From the NCBI GenBank assembly GCA_015490395.1, contig WFXX01000160.1:1-12902 (forward strand): DNA of 12,902 bases, in the 5' to 3' direction. Made by a program: the position numbers and the translations under genes. The DNA comes from Gammaproteobacteria bacterium. GTDB lineage: Bacteria > Pseudomonadota > Gammaproteobacteria > DRLM01. The notes under the pieces are model-generated. The model was not told the DNA's origin and made no database searches. It was given only the letters and a program-made list of their open reading frames with translations. Each line of letters begins with the position of its first letter. The stretch's first letter is position 1. This document shows positions 6,201 to 12,902 of this stretch, in pieces.

Positions 6201-6668
6201 ATGTGGGGACGACGGCGGCGCAGGCTGGGCCGAGTGGACACCCTGCTGGGGCCGGGCACTCGGCTGGAGGGTGACCTGCACTTCCGCGGCGGGCTGCACG
6301 TGGCCGGGCGCATCCGCGGCAACGTGCGGGCCGAGGAGGGCAGGGAGGCGGCCCTGGTCCTGGCCCCCGGCGGGCGCATCGAAGGGGACGTGGAGGCGCC
6401 CCGGGTGCTCATCCAGGGCACCGTCACCGGGGAGGTGCGCTCCGGCGGCTGGGTGGAGCTGGCCCCCGGGGCCAAGGTGCACGGGGACATCTACTACCGG
6501 CACATCGAGATGGCCCTGGGGGCCGAGGTCAACGGCCGTCTGGTGCGCATCGACGCCCAGCCGGCCCCTTCCCTACCGGCCCCGGGGGCGGAGAGGGGAC
6601 AGCAGGAAGTTGACCGTGCTGCTTGGAATACCCATAATCCTTCCAGGGATGAGCCATCAGACAGGTGA
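6201..6668 (+). CDS. Bactofilin (polymer-forming cytoskeletal protein)
   Basis: Bactofilins are small proteins that polymerise without nucleotide through a central right-handed beta-helix and act as membrane-associated scaffolds for cell-wall enzymes and cell shape. This one has 155 residues: a short basic head, a central domain (about 10-115) with repeating hydrophobic/glycine steps such as LEGDLHFRGGLHVAGRIRGN and LIQGTVTGEVRSGGWVELA, and a polar disordered tail. The frame stays open far upstream through argC, but the ATG at 6201 follows a strong AGGGGAGG 5 nt away and gives the normal family length. It starts 17 nt after the DUF6776-like gene and is probably in the same transcript. The erpA promoter lies in its last codons. 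Confidence 0.92.
   Translation: MWGRRRRRLGRVDTLLGPGTRLEGDLHFRGGLHVAGRIRGNVRAEEGREAALVLAPGGRIEGDVEAPRVLIQGTVTGEVRSGGWVELAPGAKVHGDIYYRHIEMALGAEVNGRLVRIDAQPAPSLPAPGAERGQQEVDRAAWNTHNPSRDEPSDR
6610..6638 (+). promoter_or_regulatory. Sigma70-type promoter for erpA
   Basis: TTGACC (6610-6615) and CATAAT (6633-6638) are separated by exactly 17 bp, inside the 3' end of the bactofilin gene. Transcription would start near A6645, giving a leader of about 31 nt to the erpA ATG at 6676. The local drop in GC content supports a real promoter. Confidence 0.65.
6628..6652 (+). promoter_or_regulatory. Possible IscR type 2 operator over the erpA start site
   Basis: The 25-bp stretch fits the apo-IscR type 2 pattern WWWWCCxYAx7TRxGGWWWW at most positions: CC at 6632-6633, TA at 6635-6636, A at 6645, GG at 6647-6648, with AT-rich flanks. 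The T expected at 6644 is C. It overlaps the -10 element and +1, where binding would repress. IscR is known to control erpA and other Fe-S genes in enterobacteria. No iscR is in the window, so this is a motif match only. Confidence 0.35.
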
Positions 6669-6675
6669 GCGTGCC

Positions 6676-7047
6676 ATGGCCGAGAGCGCCAGCGTTCGAG
6701 AGTTCGAGGGCCAGGAGGAGGCCCCTCTGATCTTCACCGCGGCGGCCGCCCGCAAGGTACGGCAGCTCATCGAGGAGGAGGGCAACGACGCCCTCAAGCT
6801 GCGCGTGTTCATCACCGGGGGCGGCTGCTCCGGCTTCCAGTACGGCTTCACCTTCGACGAGCGCATCCAGGAGGGGGACACGGTGATCGAGAAGGAAGGC
6901 GTCACCCTCTTGGTGGATCCCATGAGCTTCCAGTACTTGGAGGGGGCGGAGATCGACTACACCGAGGGGCTGGAGGGCGAGCAGTTCGTCATCCGCAATC
7001 CCAACGCGGTCACCACCTGCGGCTGCGGCTCCTCCTTCTCTGTTTGA
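6676..7047 (+). CDS. erpA: Iron-sulfur cluster insertion protein ErpA (A-type carrier)
   Basis: ErpA receives Fe-S clusters from the scaffold and passes them to target enzymes, including isoprenoid-pathway and respiratory proteins in E. coli. The 123-residue protein shows the A-type carrier ligands Cys51 (GGGCSGF) and C-x-C at 115 and 117 (TTCGCGSS). The DPMSFQYLEGAEIDY region is typical of ErpA rather than IscA. The start at 6676 has AGGTGA about 8 nt upstream and fits the promoter. An in-frame ATG at 6649 would lie only 4 nt from the predicted transcription start. It is last in the argC-bactofilin run and faces the FTR1 gene tail to tail across 28 bp. Confidence 0.95.
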   Translation: MAESASVREFEGQEEAPLIFTAAAARKVRQLIEEEGNDALKLRVFITGGGCSGFQYGFTFDERIQEGDTVIEKEGVTLLVDPMSFQYLEGAEIDYTEGLEGEQFVIRNPNAVTTCGCGSSFSV

Positions 7048-7075
7048 GCCGGGTGGGCACCACTCGCCGCGTTCT

Positions 7076-8950
7076 TTAGCCCGCCGCCTCCGCGCTGAGG
7101 AGGCGGCGGGACGCCGCGAGGGTTGGCAAGACGCCTAGGTTCTGCAGCTCCGTCAGGCCTGTCCAGAGGAAGTAGAGGGCCATCGCGAGCAACACCACCG
7201 CGCTGATGTTGAAGAAGAGCTTCAGCGGCAGACGGAGGCTGCCCCGGAACAGGGCCCAGCCCAGCACGACCAGCGCCGCCGCAGCTGCGGCCATGCCCCA
7301 CCATAGGGGTGCCGTGCTCCCGCCGGTGGCGAGCTGCAGCCACAGGGCCTGGTAGAAGAGCACCGTCTCGAAGACCTCCCGATACACGGCCACGAAGGCC
7401 GCCAGCGCCAGGGCCCAAAGGGTGCGTCCGGACAGCGCCCCGTGGGCCTGCCCGTGCACAAAGGAATGCCAGCGGTGGGCGCGGGTGCGGGAGTGCATCC
7501 ACAGGCCCACGTAGAGCAGCATGGCCCCTGCCGCCAAGGCGGTGACGGCCTCGGTCAGCTCCCGCTCGGCCCCGCTGAGCTCCACCACCTTGGTGGAGAC
7601 TAACCAGGTCAGGGCGCCCAAGACCAAGGCTCCCAGCCAGCCCAGGTGGAAGTAAGGCAACGCGTCCCGCCGCCCGGTCTTGATGAGGGCCGCTAGCATG
7701 GCCGCCAGCAGGAGCAGGGCTTCCAACCCTTCTCGCAGCAGGATGACGAAAGAGGTCACGAAGCCCATGAACGGCGTCAGCTGCTTTTGCTCCAGTGTGG
7801 TCTTGGCCATGAGCAGGGCCTGGCGCGCCTCGTCGTAGCGGATGGCCACGTCCTGCGAGGACGCGGCGACGATGGCTTGACGATAGCGCAGCATGGCCTT
7901 CTCCGTACGCTGCACCAGGTCCGGGTCCAAGGCCGCCAGGCTGGGTTCGGCGAGCTCGAGGCCGTCCAGGTAGGCCGAGAGGGCTCGGTCGTAGGCCAGC
8001 TGCTGCTCGCCTTGGCGGTACAGGGCCAAGCTCTCCTCCAGGCGCTGGAGGGCCACGTCGATGGGCCGGCTTCCGGTGGCCAGCGCCTCGGGGTGTGCCC
8101 GCAGGTAGGCCAGTACCGCCACCCCCTCGGCACCCATCTCGCGCTCGGCCTGCTGGGGCTCCAGCCGGGTGAGCTGGCCCAGGGTGTTGATGAGCTGGCT
8201 GCCCCGGCCCTCCCGCCACAGGGCCTCCCCCTGGCGCCGCTCTTCCTCAGTGAAGGCCAGCGCCCCCACGTGGAAAGCGAGGGCCCAGCGGTCCTCCTCC
8301 GACAGCGTGCCGGCGAAGCCCCTCATGGCCGTGCCCGAGACGCCCAAGGTGATGGTGGAATACAGGCTGAAGAGGCTGCGCTGCCAGGCCCGCTCCCGGT
8401 CGTGGAAGTCCACCGGCGGGGGGTCGAGCTCCTGGGCCTTGGGCCCGTTGCCGCGCCCCTCCGGGCCGTGACAGGCCTGGCAGTGCTCTTGGTACAGCGC
8501 TGCCCCCCGGGTCAGGTCCGGCGGGGAGCGGGGAGCTGTGGGCACGCCGTAGGCGGCCACGATGCGCTCCCGCATGGCCCGGGTGAGGCGGGTCACCTCG
8601 GCGCCCGGGCGCTTGGCCGCCACCGCCTCGCGCAAGGCGCGGGCCTGCTCCAGCAGCACCCGACGTTCGGGACGATCGGGCAACCCCTCCAGCAGCGCGA
8701 TCACATGCGCCGCGAACTCCAGCTGCTCATCGTACTCCGCCGGGTTCACCACCTCCCCGCCGGCGACGGTGAGAGGATAGTCCACGCCGATGTAATCGAG
8801 GATGTGGAGCAGGCGCGGGGCCACGTCCTCTGGCGCAGGAGGGGTCGAGGCTGGCGCCGGCAGGGCGAGGGCGGCCGCCAGCAGGCCGAGGAGCAGCAGG
8901 GAAGCGCCCCGGGTCGGCCCGGGGCGCGAGGGGCGAGACATCGTTCTCAT
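7076..8950 (-). CDS. FTR1-family iron permease fused to a cytochrome c domain
   Basis: This is a likely high-affinity iron importer of the inner membrane. The protein has 624 residues from the ATG at 8950: a signal sequence (about 1-35), a helical periplasmic region, one class I cytochrome c domain with CQACH (157-161), PPPVDF and distal Met in GTAMRGF, then a second helical region to about residue 395. The C-terminal FTR1 domain has six or seven membrane segments and both iron-binding REXXE motifs: REGLE (406-410) and REVFE (524-528). In FTR1 proteins these glutamates carry iron through the channel. The fused heme could oxidise Fe(II) or pass electrons to or from the periplasmic chain, which is inference. 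A promoter with an overlapping Fur box lies directly upstream, so iron repression is likely. An ATG at 8941 is an alternative start. The frame extends to a TTG at 9022, but that lies in the -35 element. Confidence 0.92.
   Translation of the reverse strand: MRTMSRPSRPGPTRGASLLLLGLLAAALALPAPASTPPAPEDVAPRLLHILDYIGVDYPLTVAGGEVVNPAEYDEQLEFAAHVIALLEGLPDRPERRVLLEQARALREAVAAKRPGAEVTRLTRAMRERIVAAYGVPTAPRSPPDLTRGAALYQEHCQACHGPEGRGNGPKAQELDPPPVDFHDRERAWQRSLFSLYSTITLGVSGTAMRGFAGTLSEEDRWALAFHVGALAFTEEERRQGEALWREGRGSQLINTLGQLTRLEPQQAEREMGAEGVAVLAYLRAHPEALATGSRPIDVALQRLEESLALYRQGEQQLAYDRALSAYLDGLELAEPSLAALDPDLVQRTEKAMLRYRQAIVAASSQDVAIRYDEARQALLMAKTTLEQKQLTPFMGFVTSFVILLREGLEALLLLAAMLAALIKTGRRDALPYFHLGWLGALVLGALTWLVSTKVVELSGAERELTEAVTALAAGAMLLYVGLWMHSRTRAHRWHSFVHGQAHGALSGRTLWALALAAFVAVYREVFETVLFYQALWLQLATGGSTAPLWWGMAAAAAALVVLGWALFRGSLRLPLKLFFNISAVVLLAMALYFLWTGLTELQNLGVLPTLAASRRLLSAEAAG
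7080..7110. repeat. Perfect 11-bp inverted repeat between convergent genes
   Basis: Bases 7080-7090 pair perfectly with 7100-7110 around a 9-nt loop, forming a GC-rich hairpin in the last codons of the permease gene and just past erpA. A weaker hairpin (7051-7056 with 7060-7065, one G-U pair) precedes it. Neither is followed by a T-run on either strand, so an intrinsic terminator is not shown. It could still stall polymerase or protect 3' ends. Confidence 0.5.
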
Positions 8951-8980
8951 GGACGGACCTGAAGCTGCCCGGAATATAAA

Positions 8981-9000
8981 TGATAATGATTGTATTTTAT
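8981..9000 (-). promoter_or_regulatory. Fur box upstream of the iron permease gene
   Basis: TGATAATGATT at 8981-8991 begins a match to the Fur 7-1-7 consensus TGATAATnATTATCA (11 of 14 defined positions over 8981-8995). Read on the minus strand it contains AATCATTATC, one full half of the 19-bp consensus. It is an AT island in GC-rich DNA, overlaps the -10 element and start site, and precedes an iron transporter. Fe(II)-Fur binding would repress the gene. Confidence 0.8.
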
Positions 9001-9022
9001 GTCGTGACCGAGGGCTACGCAA
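8994..9022 (-). promoter_or_regulatory. Promoter of the FTR1-cytochrome gene
   Basis: On the minus strand TTGCGT (9022-9017) and TAAAAT (8999-8994) are separated by 17 bp. The -35 overlaps the anmK stop codon by one base (9017), so the permease can be transcribed separately from the peptidase-anmK pair. The predicted start falls in the Fur box. Confidence 0.6.
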
Positions 9023-10154
9023 GGGGGGTGGGGAAGCCGCAGCGGCCAGGGTGCAGCGTGCCCAGGATCACTGGCCGGCGGGCCCCGGTGACGGCGCGCA
9101 GGTCCACCGCCCGCCCCGCCAGGGCTTCCCGGGCCAGCCAGGCGAAGAGCAGAGCCTCCACCCAAGGAGCCGGCAGGCCTGCAACGTCTGTGGGGGCCAC
9201 TCGGCGCCCTGGCAGGCGGGCAGCCAAGCGGCGCATGAGCTCAGCGTTGGCCGCACCGCCGCCGCAGACCAGCACCTCCTCCGCCGCCGGGGCGTGTCGT
9301 TCCACGGCCGCCGCCGCCGTGACCGCGGTGAGTTCACAAAGGGTGGCCTGCACGTCTTGGGGCGCGAGCCCCGGCTCCAGGCCCTTTAGGGCACGCTCCA
9401 GCCAAGGCATCCCGAAGTGCTCCGGCCCCGTGCTCTTGGGCGGTGGCTGGGAGAAGTAGGGATCGGCTAGCAGCCGCTCCAGGAGGCCCGGGTGCACCTG
9501 CCCCGCGGCGGCCCAGCGTCCGCCCTCGTCCCAGGGCCGCCCCAGATGCCGCCGGGCCCAGGCATCCAGCAGGGTGTTGCCCGGGCCGATGTCGAAGCCG
9601 GCCACGGGAGCCCGAGGGTCCGCCGGAAGCACCGTCAGGTTGGCGATGCCTCCCAGGTTGAGCACCGCCCGGGCACGGCCCGGGGCACGCAAGCAAGCCG
9701 CATGGAAGGCGGGGGCGAGCGGTGCCCCCTGCCCCCCGGCGGCCAGGTCCCGGCGACGGAAGTCGGCCACCACGGGGATGCCGGTGCGCTCGGCCAGCAC
9801 CGCAGGGTCACCGATCTGCACGCTGGCTTGTCCGGGAAGGTGCCGAACGGTCTGGCCGTGGCTGCCGATGGCCGCTACCGCCTCTGGCGCGAGCCTCGCC
9901 TCCTCCAACAGGGCCAGGGCTGCCTCGGCCAGCAGCTCGCCCAAGGCCCGGTCCGCCCGCGCCAGGCGCTCCAGCTCCTGCTCGGTGCCCTCCGCCAGGG
10001 CGCGCAGCTCGCCCCGCAACGTCTCGGGGATGGGGTGGGCGCGGGCGGCCACCAGCTCCGTCCGCCCTGTCTCGAAACGGGCCAGGGCGGCGTCCACCGC
10101 ATCCAGGCTGGTGCCGGAGAGCAGCCCCAGGAACAGGGGTGTCCCGCTGGCCAT
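9015..10154 (-). CDS. anmK: Anhydro-N-acetylmuramic acid kinase
   Basis: AnmK opens and phosphorylates 1,6-anhydro-MurNAc to MurNAc-6-phosphate, a cytosolic step of peptidoglycan recycling. The protein has 379 residues from the ATG at 10154, close to the family norm. Visible motifs are LLSGTSLDAVDAAL near the N-terminus (the family usually has GTSMDG), GSHGQT (97-102), LNLGGIANLT (165-174), FDIGPGN with the likely catalytic Asp188, and CGGGAANAELMRRL near the C-terminus. The frame extends upstream into the peptidase gene, but GAGG about 8 nt before 10154 and the LFLGLLSGTS start fix this ATG. It begins 10 nt after the M23 gene stop, so the two form an operon joining wall cleavage with recycling. 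Confidence 0.95.
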   Translation of the reverse strand: MASGTPLFLGLLSGTSLDAVDAALARFETGRTELVAARAHPIPETLRGELRALAEGTEQELERLARADRALGELLAEAALALLEEARLAPEAVAAIGSHGQTVRHLPGQASVQIGDPAVLAERTGIPVVADFRRRDLAAGGQGAPLAPAFHAACLRAPGRARAVLNLGGIANLTVLPADPRAPVAGFDIGPGNTLLDAWARRHLGRPWDEGGRWAAAGQVHPGLLERLLADPYFSQPPPKSTGPEHFGMPWLERALKGLEPGLAPQDVQATLCELTAVTAAAAVERHAPAAEEVLVCGGGAANAELMRRLAARLPGRRVAPTDVAGLPAPWVEALLFAWLAREALAGRAVDLRAVTGARRPVILGTLHPGRCGFPTPLA

Positions 10155-10164
10155 GAGGTCGGCC

Positions 10165-11610
10165 TCAGGGGCCGCGCTCGGCGGCCGCCAGCCGTGTGGC
10201 GGCAATGCGCTCCAGCCGCGCCAGCAGGGGGCGGGTCTTCGCCAAGAAGTCAGCGCGGTGGTGAGGATCGATGGGACGGGCAGGAGGCAGGGGCACCTTC
10301 AGGGGATCCCGGTGCCTCCCGTCCACCCGGAACTCATAGTGCAGGTGCGGTCCCGTGGCCAGCCCCGAGCTGCCCACGTAGCCGATGACCTGGCCCTGCC
10401 GCACTAGGCTGCCGCGGCGCAGCCCCCGGGCGAAGCGGGCCAGATGCCCGTAGAGGGTGGTGTAGCGGGTGCCGTGCTGCAGGATCACCGCGCGCCCATA
10501 GCCCCCCTTCCAGCCCAGAAAGGCCACCTTTCCGTCGCCGGCGGCCTTCACCGGCGTGCCGCGGGGCGCCGCATAGTCCACTCCACGGTGGGCGCGGATG
10601 CGGTGGAGGATGGGATGGTAGCGGCCCAGAGAGAAGCGCGAGGAGATGCGGGTGAAGGCCACCGGTGTGCGCAGGAAAGCCCGACGCAGGCTGCGCCCCT
10701 CAGGGGTGTAGTAGTCGGCCCGCCCGTCGGGGCCGGTGTAGCGCACCGCCCGGTGGCGCCGGCCCCGGTTCACGAACTCCGCCGCCAGGATGGCCCCGTC
10801 CCTGAGCTTCTCCCCGTCCAAGTAGAGCTCCTCGTAGAGGACCGCGAAGCGGTCCCCCTCGCGGATGTCCCGCAGGAAGTCGATGTCCCAGCCGAAGATG
10901 CCGGCCAGCTCCATGGTGAGGCGATCGGAGAGGCCGGCCCGCTGGGCGGAGAGGAACAGCGAGTCCCGAATCTCTCCGGCGGCGAAGGCCTGCCGTCGCT
11001 CCACCGGTCGTTCCCGCTCCTGCACCCGATAGCCGTCCCCCACCCGGCGGGCCTCCAGCACATGCAGGGGGTCCGGGTAGTAGCGTAGCCCCAGCAGCTC
11101 GCCCTCGGGGCCCTGCAGCACCTCGATGCGCTGGCCGGGAAGGATACGATGCAGGCGCTTGGCCAGCCGGCGGTCCGCCTCCAGCAGGGTCAGGAGCTGG
11201 CGGTCGCTTAGGCCCAAGCGCTGGAAGATGCTCGAGAGGCTGTCCCCAGGGCGCACCGTGGCCTCTATCCAGCGAGGTGGCTGAGCCGGCTTAGGCTCCG
11301 GTGTCGGGGCCGGAGTTCGGGTACGGGACGGTGGCTCCCGCGTTGGCGAGGCGGGGGACGGCCCCGCCTCCGTCGCTGCTGCCACTGGGTCCACCGGGCG
11401 GGTGGCTGCGGGAGAGGCCAGGGGGATGGGGACTTCCTTGGGAAGGGTTTCGGCGTGGCGGGGGTCCCGCCATGTCAGGCCTGTAGCCAGGAGGGCTCCC
11501 CCGACAGCCAGCCAGAACCAAGTTCTCGGGTGTCCTAGCCTTTGCAGGGAAGGGCCTTGTGGGCGCCGAGGGCGCTGCAGCACAGCTTGTGGAGGGCGGG
11601 GGCGGCGCAT
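10165..11610 (-). CDS. M23-family murein DD-endopeptidase, MepM/Csd3-like
   Basis: This is a zinc metallopeptidase that cuts peptide cross-links of murein in the periplasm. The 481-residue protein has a basic N-terminus, a membrane anchor (about 31-47), a proline-rich linker to about 112, a LysM/OapA-like domain (about 115-190, with RPGDSLSSIFQRLGLS), a Csd3-like middle domain (about 205-300) and the M23 domain (about 325-430). Zinc and catalytic residues are all present: His341 and Asp345 in HRGVDYA, His389 in LYGHL, and His422/His424 in GPHLHYEF. The enzyme is therefore expected to be active. GGGAG lies 8 nt before the ATG. In related genomes this gene is often next to tyrS and anmK; here its 5' side faces the rRNA operon. 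Confidence 0.93.
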   Translation of the reverse strand: MRRPRPPQAVLQRPRRPQGPSLQRLGHPRTWFWLAVGGALLATGLTWRDPRHAETLPKEVPIPLASPAATRPVDPVAAATEAGPSPASPTREPPSRTRTPAPTPEPKPAQPPRWIEATVRPGDSLSSIFQRLGLSDRQLLTLLEADRRLAKRLHRILPGQRIEVLQGPEGELLGLRYYPDPLHVLEARRVGDGYRVQERERPVERRQAFAAGEIRDSLFLSAQRAGLSDRLTMELAGIFGWDIDFLRDIREGDRFAVLYEELYLDGEKLRDGAILAAEFVNRGRRHRAVRYTGPDGRADYYTPEGRSLRRAFLRTPVAFTRISSRFSLGRYHPILHRIRAHRGVDYAAPRGTPVKAAGDGKVAFLGWKGGYGRAVILQHGTRYTTLYGHLARFARGLRRGSLVRQGQVIGYVGSSGLATGPHLHYEFRVDGRHRDPLKVPLPPARPIDPHHRADFLAKTRPLLARLERIAATRLAAAERGP

Positions 11611-11640
11611 CCGGGGAACTCCCGAAGTGGATAACGGCCT

Positions 11641-11670
11641 AAATTAGTAGGGCTGGCCGTGCGGCGTCAA
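11641..11670 (-). promoter_or_regulatory. Possible promoter for the M23-anmK operon
   Basis: On the minus strand TTGACG (11670-11665) is followed by an AT-rich stretch, TACTAATTT (11649-11641), about 30 bp before the peptidase ATG. The -35 is good, but no -10 at ideal spacing is better than partial (TACTAA at 15 bp, TAATTT at 18 bp). Confidence 0.4.
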
Positions 11671-11816
11671 CGCAGGCCGGCGGGCTTGGCCTGCGCCAGG
11701 TCCCGCGCTTCCTAGCTATTCCATCCATATTTCGGAAGCGCGTTCTACCCCTTAGGCTTGTCGGCCCGCCACCCCAGCCCTTGAAGAAGGTCCGGACAGC
11801 TTGGGGGGCAGGGGTC
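11671..11816. other. Intergenic stretch without recognised features
   Basis: This is part of the 511-bp gene-free region between the divergent peptidase and 16S genes. I see no credible coding frame, tRNA or strong repeat here. It may hold upstream activating sites for the rRNA promoters, but I cannot point to any. Confidence 0.6.
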
Positions 11817-11845
11817 TTGACCTCTGCGCGACGTCCCCCTAAAAT
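11817..11845 (+). promoter_or_regulatory. rRNA operon promoter, distal (P1-like)
   Basis: TTGACC (11817-11822), a 17-bp spacer and TAAAAT (11840-11845). The -10 and its next bases (TAAAATAG) are the same as in the proximal promoter 93 bp downstream. Tandem promoters are usual for rRNA operons. Confidence 0.65.
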
Positions 11846-11910
11846 AGGCCAATTCTAGTTTGCGCCGCCTGGAAGAGGATTCCCATTTCTCCTAGGCGGG
11901 CGATGGGGGG

Positions 11911-11938
11911 TTGACAGGGCGCGCCTTAGGCGTAAAAT
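11911..11938 (+). promoter_or_regulatory. rRNA operon promoter, proximal (P2-like)
   Basis: A perfect -35 TTGACA (11911-11916), a 16-bp spacer and TAAAAT (11933-11938), followed by a GC-rich discriminator. The 16-bp spacing and GC discriminator resemble growth-rate-regulated rRNA promoters. The predicted start is near 11945. Confidence 0.8.
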
Positions 11939-11958
11939 AGCTGGCCCTGTCGGAGATG

Positions 11959-11975
11959 CCGGGGTATTCCCCCGG
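11959..11975 (+). promoter_or_regulatory. boxB-like hairpin of the rRNA antitermination signal
   Basis: CCGGGG (11959-11964) pairs with CCCCGG (11970-11975) around a 5-nt loop, 10 nt before boxA. The order hairpin then boxA is that of E. coli rrn leaders. Confidence 0.55.
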
Positions 11976-11984
11976 GCCTTTCCC

Positions 11985-11996
11985 AGCTCTTTAACA
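11985..11996 (+). promoter_or_regulatory. boxA antitermination element
   Basis: AGCTCTTTAACA differs from the E. coli rrn boxA (TGCTCTTTAACA) by one base and sits at the expected place in the leader. It loads NusB/NusE on the transcript. Downstream, TGTGTGGGCGCTCG (12017-12030) also matches the conserved E. coli leader. Confidence 0.88.
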
Positions 11997-12050
11997 AGCG
12001 AGAGAGCCAAGCAATTTGTGTGGGCGCTCGCGTCGCGGCCGGAGCCAGCT

Positions 12051-12112
12051 CCAAGCATGGCCCGGCGCGGCAAGCGTCGCGCCGGGAGCAAGCTTGGCCG
12101 CCTCGGCGGCCA
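12051..12112 (+). ncRNA. Structured pre-16S leader: processing stems
   Basis: CCCGGCGCG (12061-12069) pairs perfectly with CGCGCCGGG (12078-12086) around an 8-nt loop, and CCAAGC (12051-12056) can pair outside it with GCTTGG (12092-12097). A competing hairpin joins 12096-12101 with 12106-12111. This is the kind of structure removed during 16S maturation; cleavage sites cannot be read from the sequence. Confidence 0.5.
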
Positions 12113-12121
12113 TCGATCTTG

Positions 12122-12902
<781 letters not shown>

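Noticed and set aside
6649..6675. Earlier erpA start at ATG 6649
   Set aside because: It lies about 4 nt from the predicted transcription start and lacks a ribosome binding site; 6676 has both leader and AGGTGA.
6957..8219. 420-codon minus-strand frame overlapping erpA and the permease
   Set aside because: It is another frame of the FTR1 gene, which has both REXXE motifs and membrane helices in the chosen frame.
7787..8962. 391-codon + strand frame
   Set aside because: Antisense of the cytochrome-permease fusion; no recognisable motif.

Overview
The window is about 12.9 kb of GC-rich bacterial chromosome. It ends inside a 16S rRNA gene whose start, leader boxA and V3 region look gammaproteobacterial. 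I read it as an Ectothiorhodospiraceae/Chromatiales-like organism with a cytochrome-rich energy metabolism. This lineage call comes from motifs and gene order (argC, small membrane protein, bactofilin, erpA, and nearby anmK and an M23 peptidase beside an rRNA operon), not from a database search.

Layout. (1) 1-312: the 3' end of a beta-propeller (Reg_prop type) gene on the + strand. (2) 315-2253, minus strand: a two-gene operon encoding an exported pentaheme cytochrome c and a six-bladed NHL-repeat lipoprotein, which looks like an electron-transfer module. (3) 2379-4408, plus strand: a cytochrome locus built from repeated class I cytochrome c units. It carries six CXXCH motifs but is split into two frames at a run of eight A residues. 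The overlap contains the heptamer A AAA AAC with a TGA two codons later. A -1 slip, or one extra A in mRNA or genome, joins the halves into a 676-residue hexaheme protein. The downstream half has no usable start of its own before its first heme motif and no signal peptide. (4) 4405-7047, plus strand: argC, a DUF6776-like coiled-coil membrane protein, a bactofilin and erpA. argC begins with TTG overlapping the cytochrome stop codon. erpA has its own sigma70-type promoter inside the bactofilin gene, overlapped by an IscR type 2-like palindrome. (5) 7076-11610, minus strand: M23 peptidase, anmK, then a Fur-box-controlled FTR1 iron permease fused to a cytochrome c domain. (6) 11611-12902: the rRNA control region (two sigma70-type promoters, boxB-like hairpin, boxA, processing stem) and the first ~780 nt of 16S rRNA.

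How it fits together. Three loci handle heme and iron: the NHL/pentaheme pair, the hexaheme locus, and the iron permease with cytochrome domain. The class I domains of the last two share a PPPxxF signature. ErpA supplies Fe-S clusters. The M23 peptidase, AnmK and bactofilin belong to cell-wall remodelling, muropeptide recycling and envelope scaffolding. The most unusual signal is the A8 frameshift site in the multiheme cytochrome gene. It is programmed recoding, transcriptional slippage, a recent mutation or a homopolymer sequencing error, and sequence alone cannot decide between these.
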